A stretch of DNA of 13,736 nucleotides from Pseudomonadota bacterium (GCA_021820785.1 JAKADE010000034.1:1-13736); one strand, 5' to 3'. Shown: positions 1-7,842, counted from the stretch's first letter. The notes: a model not told the origin generated them from the sequence alone. Made by a program: numbers and translations.

Positions 1-1067
1 ATATCGCCAACATGGGATTCGCCGAGGCCATCGACTGCCCCGTGGCGCTGATCGCGGACATCGACCGCGGAGGGGTGTTCGCGCAGCTGGTCGGCACGCT
101 GGCGCTGCTCAGCGAGTCCGAGCGCGCGCGCGTCACCGGCTTCGTGATCAATCGCTTCCGCGGCGATCGGGCACTGCTCGATCCCGGGCTCGAGTGGCTC
201 GAGACGCACAGCGGCAAGCCGGTATTCGGCGTGCTGCCCTACCTCGAGAACCTGCACCTCGATGCCGAGGACGGCATCCGCCGCGAGCCGGACCCACCCG
301 CAACGCAGGCGGCGCGGCTACGCGTGGTCGTACCGGTCACGCCGCGAATCTCCAACCACACCGATTTCGATCCGCTGCGCCAGCACCCGCAGATCGAGTT
401 CCGCTACACCGTGGACCCGCACGATGTGCCCGACGCCGACCTCATCATCCTGCCCGGCTCAAAGTCAGTGCGCGCCGATCTCGCCTGGCTGCGCGAGCGT
501 GGCTGGGGCGAGCGCCTCGCACGACACCTGCGCTACGGCGGCCGGCTGATCGGCATCTGTGGCGGATTGCAGATGCTCGGCGAAACGATCGCCGATCCCC
601 ACGGGATCGAGGGATCGGCGGGCACCAGCCTGGGCTTTGGCTGGCTGGAAATGGACACCACTTTGGAGAGAGAAAAACAGCTGCACAATCTCAGCGGCCG
701 TCTGACGCTGACTGGCGCCGCAGTCCGCGGCTACGAGATCCACATGGGCCGCAGCAGCGGCGCGGCGCTCACTCGGCCCTTGATCGAGCTCGAGGACGGA
801 CGAGCGGACGGGGCCATATCACCGGACGGGCAGGTCCTCGGCACCTATGTGCACGGACTGTTCGAAGAGCCGGACGCGTGCCGCGCACTGCTCGCCTGGG
901 CCGGGCTCGCCGCACCTATTCCGCTCGATCATCGCGAGCGACGTGAGCGTGCGCTCGATACACTCGCGGACGCCGTGGAAAGTTCCCTGCGCCTGAGACA
1001 GTTGCTCCTCGGCATCGAACCGGCGGCCGCAGCACGGAGTGCGCCGGAAAGGGCCACCGCGCGATGA
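1..1067 (+). CDS. cobQ: Cobyric acid synthase (glutamine-hydrolysing), 5'-truncated
   Basis: CobQ amidates four side-chain carboxylates of adenosylcobyrinic acid a,c-diamide, using ATP and ammonia from glutamine, to give adenosylcobyric acid in the cytoplasm. The open frame runs in from the left edge (first whole codon at base 3, reading I-A-N-M-G-F-A-E-A), so the first visible ATG at 12 is internal. About 355 C-terminal residues of a roughly 480-490-residue family are present. Visible marks are the end of the synthetase domain with [13 protein letters not shown], the LPGSKSV segment, and a class I glutamine amidotransferase domain with nucleophile motif [10 protein letters not shown] and the histidine region YEIHMGRS. 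The C-terminal HGLFEEP segment is also present. The stop overlaps the cobU start as ATGA, indicating coupling. The N-terminal P-loop lies outside the window. Identity is very secure from motifs and context. Confidence 0.97.
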   Translation, partial: IANMGFAEAIDCPVALIADIDRGGVFAQLVGTLALLSESERARVTGFVINRFRGDRALLDPGLEWLETHSGKPVFGVLPYLENLHLDAEDGIRREPDPPATQAARLRVVVPVTPRISNHTDFDPLRQHPQIEFRYTVDPHDVPDADLIILPGSKSVRADLAWLRERGWGERLARHLRYGGRLIGICGGLQMLGETIADPHGIEGSAGTSLGFGWLEMDTTLEREKQLHNLSGRLTLTGAAVRGYEIHMGRSSGAALTRPLIELEDGRADGAISPDGQVLGTYVHGLFEEPDACRALLAWAGLAAPIPLDHRERRERALDTLADAVESSLRLRQLLLGIEPAAAARSAPERATAR

Positions 1068-1585
1068 AGCATCTGATCCTCGGCGGAGTGCGCTCAGGCA
1101 AGAGCCGGCTCGCGGAGCAACGCGCCCGCGCGAGCGCCCGTCAGGTGGTCTATGTGGCCACCGCGATCGATGTGGGCGATGCCGAGATGAATGCGCGGAT
1201 TCGGCAACATCGCGCGCGCCGCCCAGCGGAGTGGATCACGCTCGAAGAGCCGTTCGCCCTCGGCAGCGCGCTGCTCGCCAACGCATCGCCCGAGCGGTGC
1301 CTGCTGGTCGAGTGCCTGACGCTTTGGCTCACGAACCTGTTGTGCGTGAAACCCGAGCAGTTTGACGAGGAGCGTCGCAGTCTCTGTGCCGCTGTTTCGG
1401 ATGTCAGCGGTACGCTCATTCTCGTCGGAAACGAAACCGGCCTTGGGGTCGTGCCGCGTGACGAGCTGTCGCGCCAATTCCTCGACGCCAGCGGTGAACT
1501 GCATCAGACGCTGGCGGCGCTCTGTGATCGCGTCACGCTCACCGTCGCGGGGCTGCCGTTCGAGCTAAAAGGCCAGCCCCAATGA
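1064..1585 (+). CDS. cobU: Bifunctional adenosylcobinamide kinase / adenosylcobinamide-phosphate guanylyltransferase
   Basis: This 173-residue cytoplasmic enzyme (CobU, also called CobP) phosphorylates adenosylcobinamide and then transfers GMP to give adenosylcobinamide-GDP, the substrate of CobS. The P-loop GGVRSGKS sits at residues 7-14. The family block with ATA, then [14 protein letters not shown], places the guanylylated histidine at about H49. Further conserved blocks are [11 protein letters not shown] and [17 protein letters not shown]. Length is normal for the family. The ATG at 1064 overlaps the cobQ stop in ATGA, and the cobU stop is itself embedded in an ATGA that opens a small ORF. 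Neighbouring cobT, cobS and cobC encode the other steps of nucleotide-loop assembly. I see no defects. Confidence 0.97.
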   Translation: MKHLILGGVRSGKSRLAEQRARASARQVVYVATAIDVGDAEMNARIRQHRARRPAEWITLEEPFALGSALLANASPERCLLVECLTLWLTNLLCVKPEQFDEERRSLCAAVSDVSGTLILVGNETGLGVVPRDELSRQFLDASGELHQTLAALCDRVTLTVAGLPFELKGQPQ

Positions 1586-1731
1586 GCTCGGTGACTGCCC
1601 GCCGGCCCTTGGAGACTGCGTGCACCCGCGCGGCGATCCCGATGATCATCAACGGCATGCCACGCGCGCGTTCCCTCGGCGCACGCGTCATCCAAGGCAT
1701 GCATTTCACCAGAAAGGTCTATTGGACATGA
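1582..1731 (+). CDS. Candidate 49-aa small ORF coupled between cobU and cobT
   Basis: An ATG at 1582 overlaps the cobU stop (ATGA). The frame runs 49 codons to a TGA at 1729-1731 that overlaps the cobT start (again ATGA). An AAAAGG stretch at 1567-1572, nine bases upstream, could serve as ribosome binding site. Third codon positions are about 80% G/C, as in the flanking genes. The product begins [10 protein letters not shown] and ends FTRKVYWT; it is basic, and I recognise no domain or membrane segment. It exactly fills the only gap in an otherwise overlapping operon. It could be a real small protein, a coupling device that carries ribosomes from cobU to cobT, or a chance open frame. An in-frame upstream extension of cobT also covers part of this stretch, but cobT homology begins only after 1728. 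Confidence 0.4.
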   Translation: MSSVTARRPLETACTRAAIPMIINGMPRARSLGARVIQGMHFTRKVYWT

Positions 1732-2813
1732 GCGATACCCTTCCCTCTTCGCTGCAGGAGACAGTGACGCACATCCGGCCCGCCAAGGAGCGCTTCCGGA
1801 TGGAGGCCAATCAACGCCTGGATCAGCTGACCAAGCCGCCGGGCAGCCTCGGGCAGCTGGAAGCGATCGCCGCGCAGTGCTACGCCATCGCTGAAGGCAG
1901 TTGGTCGGTTCCTCTGCGCAAAGCGGCTTATGTGTTCGCCGCCGACCATGGCGTGACCCAGGAGGGGGTGAGCGCCTATCCGAGTGCCGTCACTGCGCAG
2001 ATGGTCGAGAACTTTCTGCACGGTGGAGCGGCCATCAACGTGCTCGCACGGCTTCATGACGTGCAGCTGACGATCATCGACGTGGGTGTGGACGCGGATT
2101 TCTCCGCTCCCTCCGCATTGTGGCAACGGAAGGTACGGCACGGCAGCCGCAATCTGCGCCTCGAGCCGGCGATGTCGCCACGCGAGCTCGATGATGCGCT
2201 GCAGATCGGTCTGGAGGCCGCCCATGACGCCCACAGCCGCGACGTACGCATGGTGGCTGCCGGAGAGATGGGCATCGGCAATACAACGGCCGCCAGCGCC
2301 CTCGCCGCCGCCCTCACCCGTCAGCCGGTCGAAGCGGTCACGGGCACCGGGACCGGAATCACCTCGAGGGCACGTCAGATCAAGCAGCAGGTGATCGGTG
2401 AGGCACTGGATAGGCATCTTCCCCTATGGCACACGGAGAGGGCCGCACCGCTCGAGGCGTTGCGCTGCGTGGGTGGCCTTGAGATCGCGGCGATGACGGG
2501 CTTTTTTCTCGGGGCCGCGCGCCATCGGAAAATCATTATCGTCGACGGATTCATTGCCACAGCCGCCGCGGCGGTCGCCGTCGCGCTCGCCCCGCCGGTG
2601 CGCGAATATCTGCTTGCCGGCCATCGCTCGCAGGAGCCCGGGCACGCCCATCTGCTCGACTATATCGGCATCAGACCCATTCTGGATCTGCGCATGCGCC
2701 TCGGCGAGGGGACCGGAGCCGTCCTGGCTATGCCGGTCGTCACCTCGGCAATGCACATTCTGACGGAGATGGCGACGTTCGCATCGGCAGGAGTGAGCAC
2801 AGCGAACGAATGA
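1728..2813 (+). CDS. cobT: Nicotinate-nucleotide:dimethylbenzimidazole phosphoribosyltransferase
   Basis: CobT transfers phosphoribose from nicotinate mononucleotide to 5,6-dimethylbenzimidazole (or a related base), giving alpha-ribazole 5'-phosphate for the lower loop of cobalamin. I chose the ATG at 1728 (361 residues, close to the family's roughly 350). AAAGG at 1713-1717 lies ten bases upstream, and the protein then starts with the expected N-terminal helix. The same frame is open back to 1620, but that extension is arginine- and histidine-rich and looks non-native. Motifs in order are TKPPGSLGQLE, FAADHGV, GEMGIGNTTAASAL, the TGTGTG region, VDGFIATAAA, HRSQEPGH, and the catalytic-glutamate segment RLGEGTGA with E at about 327. 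The stop overlaps the cobS start as ATGA. Confidence 0.96.
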   Translation: MSDTLPSSLQETVTHIRPAKERFRMEANQRLDQLTKPPGSLGQLEAIAAQCYAIAEGSWSVPLRKAAYVFAADHGVTQEGVSAYPSAVTAQMVENFLHGGAAINVLARLHDVQLTIIDVGVDADFSAPSALWQRKVRHGSRNLRLEPAMSPRELDDALQIGLEAAHDAHSRDVRMVAAGEMGIGNTTAASALAAALTRQPVEAVTGTGTGITSRARQIKQQVIGEALDRHLPLWHTERAAPLEALRCVGGLEIAAMTGFFLGAARHRKIIIVDGFIATAAAAVAVALAPPVREYLLAGHRSQEPGHAHLLDYIGIRPILDLRMRLGEGTGAVLAMPVVTSAMHILTEMATFASAGVSTANE

Positions 2814-3562
2814 AGCGTCCGGCTCGCAACCTCCTCGGCGCCGTTCAATTTCTCACGCGCATTCCACTGCCCGAGCGGTGGCTCGGTGAGATAGCGCTGG
2901 CTGAGGTCGCGCCGTACTTCCCCCTGGTGGGTGCTTTACTCGGACTCGCAACGGCGGGCATCGACGCCGCTTTGCGTCCGCACCTCAAAGCGATCGCGGC
3001 GGCGGCCGCATCCGTAGCGTTTCTGGTGGTGATCACCGGCGCTCTTCACGAGGACGGACTCGCCGACAGCGCAGACGGCTTCGGTGGCGGAGCAACCGCC
3101 AATCGCGTCCTCGCCATCATGCGTGACAGTCGAATCGGTAGTTACGGCGCGATTGCCGTCGCGCTGTCTCTGTTACTGAGGATTGCATTCATCGCAGCGT
3201 TGCCCGCACAGGATGCACTCGCCTATTTCGTCTCGGCGGAAACGCTCTCGCGCTGGAGCGTGCTGCCGCTCGCGAGTTTTCTGCCCTCCGCCCGTCAGGG
3301 CGGACCGTCCGCGGGACAGGGCGCGAGGCTCGCCCGCAGCATCTCGCCCACGGCCATCGCGCTCGGCACGCTGATCGCCGCCGCGGTTACCGTGGCAAGT
3401 CTGCACGCGGCCAGCTGGCGCCCCTGGGCGGCCTGTCTGCTCGCCACCGCGGCAAGCGGTCTATATTTCAGACGGCGGATAGGCGGCGTGACCGGCGACT
3501 GCTTCGGCGCGGCCATCCAGCTTGTCGGCATTGCCGTTTATCTCTGCGGCGCGTGGCGATGA
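2810..3562 (+). CDS. cobS: Adenosylcobinamide-GDP ribazoletransferase (cobalamin synthase)
   Basis: CobS is an inner-membrane enzyme that joins adenosylcobinamide-GDP to alpha-ribazole (or its phosphate), releasing GMP and producing adenosylcobalamin (phosphate). The 250-residue length is typical. The family start LLGAVQFLTRIPLP is followed by hydrophobic segments near residues 38-52, 62-78, 115-133 and in the C-terminal third. The conserved acidic metal-binding motif HEDGLADSADGFGGG is at residues 80-94, followed by IMRDSRIGSYG. The C-terminal GGVTGDCFGA motif is also present. ATG 2810 overlaps the cobT stop and the cobS stop overlaps the cobC start, both as ATGA. Function and identity are clear. 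Confidence 0.96.
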   Translation: MKRPARNLLGAVQFLTRIPLPERWLGEIALAEVAPYFPLVGALLGLATAGIDAALRPHLKAIAAAAASVAFLVVITGALHEDGLADSADGFGGGATANRVLAIMRDSRIGSYGAIAVALSLLLRIAFIAALPAQDALAYFVSAETLSRWSVLPLASFLPSARQGGPSAGQGARLARSISPTAIALGTLIAAAVTVASLHAASWRPWAACLLATAASGLYFRRRIGGVTGDCFGAAIQLVGIAVYLCGAWR

Positions 3563-4158
3563 GACAACTGATTCTGATCCGCCACCCGGCTACCGGTCTT
3601 GCCGGAACGTTTTGCGGGTACAGCGACCCGGACTTGAGTGCAGCGGGGTTGGCCGAGCTGCATGCCTTGCAGCGAAGACTTGGCCGGGTTCCGCTGGATC
3701 GCCTCCTCAGCAGCGATCTGCTACGCGCCCGCCGCTGCGCCGAGGCACTGGCCGAGGGGCACGGGATCCAGGCGACCCTCAGCCTGGCACTGCGCGAGAT
3801 GCACTTTGGCGATTGGGAAGGGTTGCGGTGGGACGAAATCCAGACCCGCTTCCCGGAGCAGGCACAGCGCTGGCTGCAGGGGTTTGCGACGTTTACACCG
3901 CCCCATGCGGAACCGTACGCGCATTTCACGACGCGCATCAGCAGGCAAGTCGACGAGTGGCTGCGGGACGACTCGTGCACGACGCTCGCAGTCGTGACAC
4001 ACCGGGGCGTGCTGCAGTTCCTGTTGCAGACCTATTGCGGGGTCGACGCTACGGCGGCATGGCACCTGTCATCCTACTACGCGACCGCCCTGTTCTGCGC
4101 GCGAACGGCAGGCGCCGATAACCCATTGGCGGTCCGCGAGACATGGCACCTGGGCTGA
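3559..4158 (+). CDS. cobC: Alpha-ribazole phosphatase-like histidine phosphatase
   Basis: A 199-residue member of the histidine phosphatase superfamily. In this operon it should remove the 5'-phosphate from alpha-ribazole phosphate or from adenosylcobalamin 5'-phosphate. The catalytic histidine is H9 in LILIRHPAT. R58 lies in the SSDLLRARRC segment, the acid candidate E80 in LREMHFGDWEG, and the second histidine H148 in VVTHRGV. The usual RHG triplet reads RHP here, a variation that does not touch the catalytic residues. I prefer ATG 3559, which overlaps the cobS stop as ATGA; a GTG two codons upstream (3553) is possible. Phosphoglycerate-mutase-like relatives share the fold, so the CobC call rests on motifs plus operon position. 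Confidence 0.9.
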   Translation: MRQLILIRHPATGLAGTFCGYSDPDLSAAGLAELHALQRRLGRVPLDRLLSSDLLRARRCAEALAEGHGIQATLSLALREMHFGDWEGLRWDEIQTRFPEQAQRWLQGFATFTPPHAEPYAHFTTRISRQVDEWLRDDSCTTLAVVTHRGVLQFLLQTYCGVDATAAWHLSSYYATALFCARTAGADNPLAVRETWHLG

Positions 4159-5105
4159 TGGATTCACCTCAGCGCACACCGGTCTCGGGAACAGGGTTCG
4201 CCATCGGCCACGCCGGCCGGCATCACGGCGAGATTCTCCAGGGGCTATGGTGGCCGCAATCAGAGGCTTGCCCCAATCCAGTCCCCTGTCTACTCACCCA
4301 GCCAGTGCCCGGCGCTGGAAGTGAAGCGCGTTTCAGGCTAGCACCAGGACGACAGATCGAGGTTCATCCCGCCTACAAGCTGAAAGCGGCGCGCGCGGCC
4401 CGACTGGCACTCGATGCGCTCGATGCCACCGCATTCGGCGGCGTACTCAGGTTGCGCTGCCCCATACCGACTGGGCTCGGACTGGGTTCCTCAACCAGCG
4501 ACGTACTTGCCACCCTCCGGGCAGTATGCCTGGCGTGCGGCACGCAGGCCGACGCCGCCCTGCTCGCCCGGCTTGCGGTCCGCGCTGAGGTCGCTTCCGA
4601 CCCGCTCATGTTCGACGGCACAGTCCTGTTCGCCCACCGTGAGGGTCGTGTCCTCGAGCACTGGGGACAATGGATCCCTGAGTTCCTGTTACTGAGCGTC
4701 AACACTGATCCGCGGACCGCTGGGCGCGATACGTTGAGCCTACCCCGGCCACGCGGCGAAGCTATGCGGAACGATTACACTGCGCTCGTGCAGCAAGCAC
4801 GCGCTGCCTTCCAGGCTCACGATGCAGCTGCAATCGCCGCCGCGGCAACCCGCAGCGCCGAACTCAATCAAATCACCGTGGCCACGCGCGAATTCCACGC
4901 TCTGCGAGCGCTGAGCGTCACCAGCGGCGCGCTTGGCCTGCAGATCTCGCACTCGGGAACGGTCGCAGGGCTGCTGTTCGCTCCGCAGACTGAACCGCAC
5001 ACCTTCAAGCCTCTGCTGAGGCGGCTACGGACGCTTGGGATGGCACCACTTGGAACCTATCGAACCGGACACGATAACTTCCCGGCGCCGCCTGATCGCG
5101 CTTGA
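4158..5105 (+). CDS. pduX: GHMP kinase, PduX/BluE-like L-threonine kinase
   Basis: PduX (BluE in Rhodobacter) makes L-threonine phosphate, which CobD decarboxylates to the aminopropanol phosphate linking corrin ring and nucleotide loop. The 315-residue product resembles PduX in several places: GRHHGEILQG at 20-29 against the family's CGELIQG, the GHMP ATP-binding loop PTGLGLGSSTSD at about 104-115, the SDPLMFDGTVLF region at 148-158, and HSGTVAGLLF near the C-terminus. I chose ATG 4158 because it overlaps the cobC stop as TGATG, like the other junctions; an in-frame ATG at 4143 would overlap by 16 bases. Neither start has a strong ribosome binding site. It is the last gene before a convergent btuB. 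Threonine as substrate is inferred from family and context. Confidence 0.85.
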   Translation: MDSPQRTPVSGTGFAIGHAGRHHGEILQGLWWPQSEACPNPVPCLLTQPVPGAGSEARFRLAPGRQIEVHPAYKLKAARAARLALDALDATAFGGVLRLRCPIPTGLGLGSSTSDVLATLRAVCLACGTQADAALLARLAVRAEVASDPLMFDGTVLFAHREGRVLEHWGQWIPEFLLLSVNTDPRTAGRDTLSLPRPRGEAMRNDYTALVQQARAAFQAHDAAAIAAAATRSAELNQITVATREFHALRALSVTSGALGLQISHSGTVAGLLFAPQTEPHTFKPLLRRLRTLGMAPLGTYRTGHDNFPAPPDRA

Positions 5106-5156
5106 GAGGGGGGTATCCCCGTGGAACAGCCGCGAACCATCGTTCCGCCGCGAAAA

Positions 5157-5193
5157 CCTGCACGCCGATACCGCCCTGGTATCGGCGTGCAGG
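5157..5193 (-). terminator. Perfect 16-bp hairpin between cob operon and btuB, likely minus-strand terminator
   Basis: Bases 5157-5172 and 5178-5193 are perfect reverse complements around a five-base loop. Read on the minus strand the stem is followed by TTTTCG (5156-5151), a short U-run, so it fits an intrinsic terminator for btuB about 150 bases past its stop. On the plus strand the 3' side of the stem is not followed by T's, so it would end cob transcription poorly, though it could protect that mRNA's 3' end. A weaker GGGG-TAT-CCCC hairpin sits at 5110-5120. The remaining 5194-5341 holds no gene that I can support. Confidence 0.6.
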
Positions 5194-5341
5194 CAAGACC
5201 GATGTGCCGGATTTTTCGAGGCTCATCCGTGAAACACACCGCAGGACATCCCGCCTCGGGGCTCAGTATGGATTGTCCGCCACCCTGCCGAAGGAAGGAT
5301 GGATTAACAGCGATGGCTCGAGCATGCCGACGGCTGGCGCT

Positions 5342-7378
5342 TCAGAGTCCAAACGGACTCCACGTCAGTCCCACGAACACCCCGAAGGGCACGGAATTGT
5401 AGCTATAGGCAGTTTCGTACCGCTTATCGAACAGGTTCTCGGCGCGCATGCTCCAGCGAAAGTCTTTACCGATCGGCCCGTCGGCGCTCAGACTGACGGT
5501 GGTGTAGCTGCCGAGGGTCACGGGAATTGCTGTAAATGTAGGCGAGTACGCCACATCCGGCCGTGGCCCGGTGTAATGAATGAGGAAACCGGCTGTTATC
5601 TGCCCAAAATCGTAGTCGAGATTGACGTTAGCCATGCTTCTGGCCAGACGTTGCAACGTCGGATGACCGATCGCGCTCAGCGCGAGTGGCTGCTGCACGG
5701 TCACATTCGCCTCATAGCTCCAGCGCCGCCATGTGCCCCGGGCGGCAAGCTCCACGCCACGCGTACGCGTGCGGGCGATGTTTTGAAACTGTGTCATCCC
5801 GTTCGGCGTCGAGCCAAAGCCCCACATGTCGTTGCCGGTGGTCTGGAACACCGTCAAGCGTACATTGGCTGGAGCCCCGGACCATTGTAGCGCCGCCTGC
5901 ACCGTGTGCGCCGATTCGGGCTTCAAGAGTGGATTAGCCGCCCAGTACGGGTTGCTGTAGTAAAGATAACCGAGCGGCGGCACGTTGAAGGCGCTTGAGT
6001 AGCTGGCGATCGCCTCTAGTCCATGACCCAATTGCCGACCGTAGCCCGCATAGAATGTGTTCTGGGTGCTTGCATATCCTCCGAACTGGTCATGTCGCAC
6101 GTTCAACTGAATTTCATTTCCGGCGAACGCGCCATTGGCACCAAGGAAGACGGCGGTGACATTGCGCGAGACGCTCGGAATGTTGCCCTGCTCGGCGCTC
6201 GTGACCGACTGCTGCTGATGCGTGGCACCGCCGGTTAGCGTCCAATCCTTGGAAAGCCGGACGATATTCCGCCACAGGACATCGAGGTGGGTGGAACGGT
6301 ACACCGCCGGGTAGCTGCCGAGGTTGACGTTTTCGGTGCGTTGACGAGACACACTGAGGCGTGAACTCCAGATCGAAGCGATTCGATTGTCGCTAAATAG
6401 CTGAAAGAGACTTTCCCTCGTGCGCCCTCCCGCGGTTTCGTTGTCGTAGCTGTAGCGCCCGTCGCTCAAGAACGCGCGCGCGCCGAGCCGCTCGTGTTGG
6501 CCAAGATCCTGCACGATAGATCCATTCACCGTCAGGTTGTGGTATCCATCGGACCGGTTCGAGGTGACAAACGTGCTCTGTGCCGGGTTAATCGACGGAA
6601 TGCCGGCGCTCGTATAGCGGCTCACCCCGGCCTGCACGCGTGTGTCGTGAAGCCGACCGCTGGCGTTGGCCGAAACCGTCACCGTGTTGCGGCTTCCCGC
6701 GGTCACGGAGAGGTCCGCCTGAGGTTTATGGCCGCCCTGGCGCGTGGTGATCAGAATGACACCGCCAATCGCACCCGAGCCGTAAATTGCCGATACGTTG
6801 CCGTGAATGACCTCGATGCGCTCAATCTGATCGGTGGTGAGATTCTCAAGATAATCACCGCCACCGGAGGCGTCCTCGGCCGTGATCGGCACGCCATCGA
6901 GCAGGACCAGAACTCCTGCATCAGTGCCACCGAATCCCTCGAGGTAGGTCGTCGCCGTATGCCCAGGCCCGCCGTTCGAGGTGATCTGCACGCCGGCCAC
7001 CCGCTGCAGTAGCGTCGTGAGGTTTTTCACACCGCTCTGCTCGATCTGTATGCGGGTGATCACGCTCACGGTCGGCAACGCCTGCGCCAGGGGCTGCGCA
7101 AAGGTGGCGGCTGAAATGATGACCGTTGAGACGCCGATGGGCCCGTCCGCAGCGCTCGCGGGCGTCGCAATGGTCGCGATGCTCGCGATGATCGCCACCC
7201 ACCATGGAGCCATCCCCACACGGTGTCCGGTAACGGTCCGCGGCCGGGGGCTGGCTCCCCGTGCGTCGCCGCTCACACAACCTGGCCGCGCCCGCACATC
7301 GTGCGAGTTCGTCGCTTCCATCGCCCGCTCGCTGTGTGGGCATCGAGGCAAGTCAGTCGGTCGGGGGATCATTCGCAT
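5342..7378 (-). CDS. btuB: TonB-dependent vitamin B12 receptor (BtuB-like)
   Basis: An outer-membrane TonB-dependent receptor, presumably importing cobalamin or cobinamide. I chose ATG 7378, giving 678 residues, because GGAG at 7386-7389 sits seven bases upstream and leader pairing centres on this ATG. The next useful ATG is 7213 (623 residues, close to E. coli BtuB) but has no good ribosome site. From 7378 the hydrophobic signal core lies at about 59-72 with a likely ASA cleavage near 76, preceded by an unusually long 55-residue arginine-rich tail. Then come a TonB-box-like STVIISA (84-90), a plug domain (about 100-205, with LLQRVAGVQI, LLDGVPI and IERIEVIHGNVSAIYGSGAIGGVI) and a beta-barrel ending LTWSPFGL. 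The cobalamin riboswitch and convergent cob operon support B12 as substrate. The frame is intact. Confidence 0.9.
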   Translation of the reverse strand: MRMIPRPTDLPRCPHSERAMEATNSHDVRARPGCVSGDARGASPRPRTVTGHRVGMAPWWVAIIASIATIATPASAADGPIGVSTVIISAATFAQPLAQALPTVSVITRIQIEQSGVKNLTTLLQRVAGVQITSNGGPGHTATTYLEGFGGTDAGVLVLLDGVPITAEDASGGGDYLENLTTDQIERIEVIHGNVSAIYGSGAIGGVILITTRQGGHKPQADLSVTAGSRNTVTVSANASGRLHDTRVQAGVSRYTSAGIPSINPAQSTFVTSNRSDGYHNLTVNGSIVQDLGQHERLGARAFLSDGRYSYDNETAGGRTRESLFQLFSDNRIASIWSSRLSVSRQRTENVNLGSYPAVYRSTHLDVLWRNIVRLSKDWTLTGGATHQQQSVTSAEQGNIPSVSRNVTAVFLGANGAFAGNEIQLNVRHDQFGGYASTQNTFYAGYGRQLGHGLEAIASYSSAFNVPPLGYLYYSNPYWAANPLLKPESAHTVQAALQWSGAPANVRLTVFQTTGNDMWGFGSTPNGMTQFQNIARTRTRGVELAARGTWRRWSYEANVTVQQPLALSAIGHPTLQRLARSMANVNLDYDFGQITAGFLIHYTGPRPDVAYSPTFTAIPVTLGSYTTVSLSADGPIGKDFRWSMRAENLFDKRYETAYSYNSVPFGVFVGLTWSPFGL

Positions 7379-7553
7379 CGCAGTGCTCCGTTTATGTGCC
7401 CCTTGAGGGGTGTGGTAACGACAGCCGATGCGAACGGCACAGACGCAGATCGCGAATGCAGTGCTCTCGCGCCGCACACGCGTCTGAGATCGGTGGTTGT
7501 GGAATGCTATCCCACGGCCTTCGCATCGGTCTCAATGTCACCGCTGCGAATGA
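7371..7553 (-). promoter_or_regulatory. btuB leader expression platform with alternative pairings around the start codon
   Basis: In the btuB mRNA sense, segment A CCGATGCGAA (7529-7520), segment B TTCGCATCGG (7434-7425) and segment C CGATGCGAA (7380-7372) occur in that order. C contains the AUG at 7378. B can pair with A over ten bases (plus three after a bulged G), or with C over nine bases, hiding the AUG; the two pairings exclude each other. A further segment TCATTCGC (7553-7546) is complementary to GCGAATGA starting inside the AUG region. A small hairpin CCCC-TCAA-GGGG (7410-7399) and another at 7515-7499 lie between. This fits a riboswitch acting on translation initiation. That the pairings work in the cell is inference. 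Confidence 0.55.
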
Positions 7554-7589
7554 CCGCTCCGTGTGGTACGCCCCGCCCACCGGTTGGGT

Positions 7590-7764
7590 GACCGTACTGG
7601 CAGGTCTCCTGGCTCACGGGTCGTGATCCTGCGCCCGGCCTTCCCAGTTTCCCAGTGGCCGTCACGGGCGCGGACTCGCCGCTTACAGTTACGGGGGTAG
7701 CTACGGCATTGACTTGCGTCTCACCGCATTCCCTCTTGCCTCCCCGGCCTCAACCGGGGAACCA
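7590..7764 (-). promoter_or_regulatory. Cobalamin riboswitch (adenosylcobalamin/B12 element)
   Basis: Read on the minus strand, the region carries the conserved order of the cobalamin riboswitch. GGGAA (7733-7729) and GGTG (7725-7722) are followed by CCCCCGTAACTGTAA (ACTGTAA at 7689-7683), CCACTG (7658-7653) and the B12 box AGCCAGGAGACCTGCC (7614-7599). A CCCCGG/CCGGGG hairpin lies at its 5' end. The ends given are approximate. It sits upstream of btuB in the same direction. By family knowledge, bound B12 lowers expression of the downstream gene, so uptake would be repressed when B12 is plentiful. Confidence 0.95.
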
Positions 7765-7777
7765 GCACGCGGAGGAG

Positions 7778-7806
7778 AGTCTGTCCCTAAGTCCGGTCGT
7801 CGTCAA
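7778..7806 (-). promoter_or_regulatory. Possible sigma-70 promoter for the btuB transcript
   Basis: On the minus strand, TTGACG (7806-7801) is a five-of-six match to a -35 box. It is followed after 17 bases by CAGACT (7783-7778), a weak -10 match that keeps the important second A and final T. Transcription would start near 7771, just ahead of the riboswitch's 5' end at about 7764. The position is right but the -10 is poor, so this is tentative. Confidence 0.35.
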
Positions 7807-7842
7807 GAACGTCAGCTCGCAACGAGCGACAGCGAGCCCTAC

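Noticed and set aside
1620..1727. In-frame N-terminal extension of cobT
   Set aside because: It is histidine- and arginine-rich, unlike any CobT N-terminus, and overlaps the coupled small ORF. The ATG at 1728 has a ribosome site and gives normal length.
5102..5890. 262-codon plus-strand ORF across the btuB 3' end
   Set aside because: It runs antisense to the well-supported beta-barrel of btuB, has no family features and no ribosome site.
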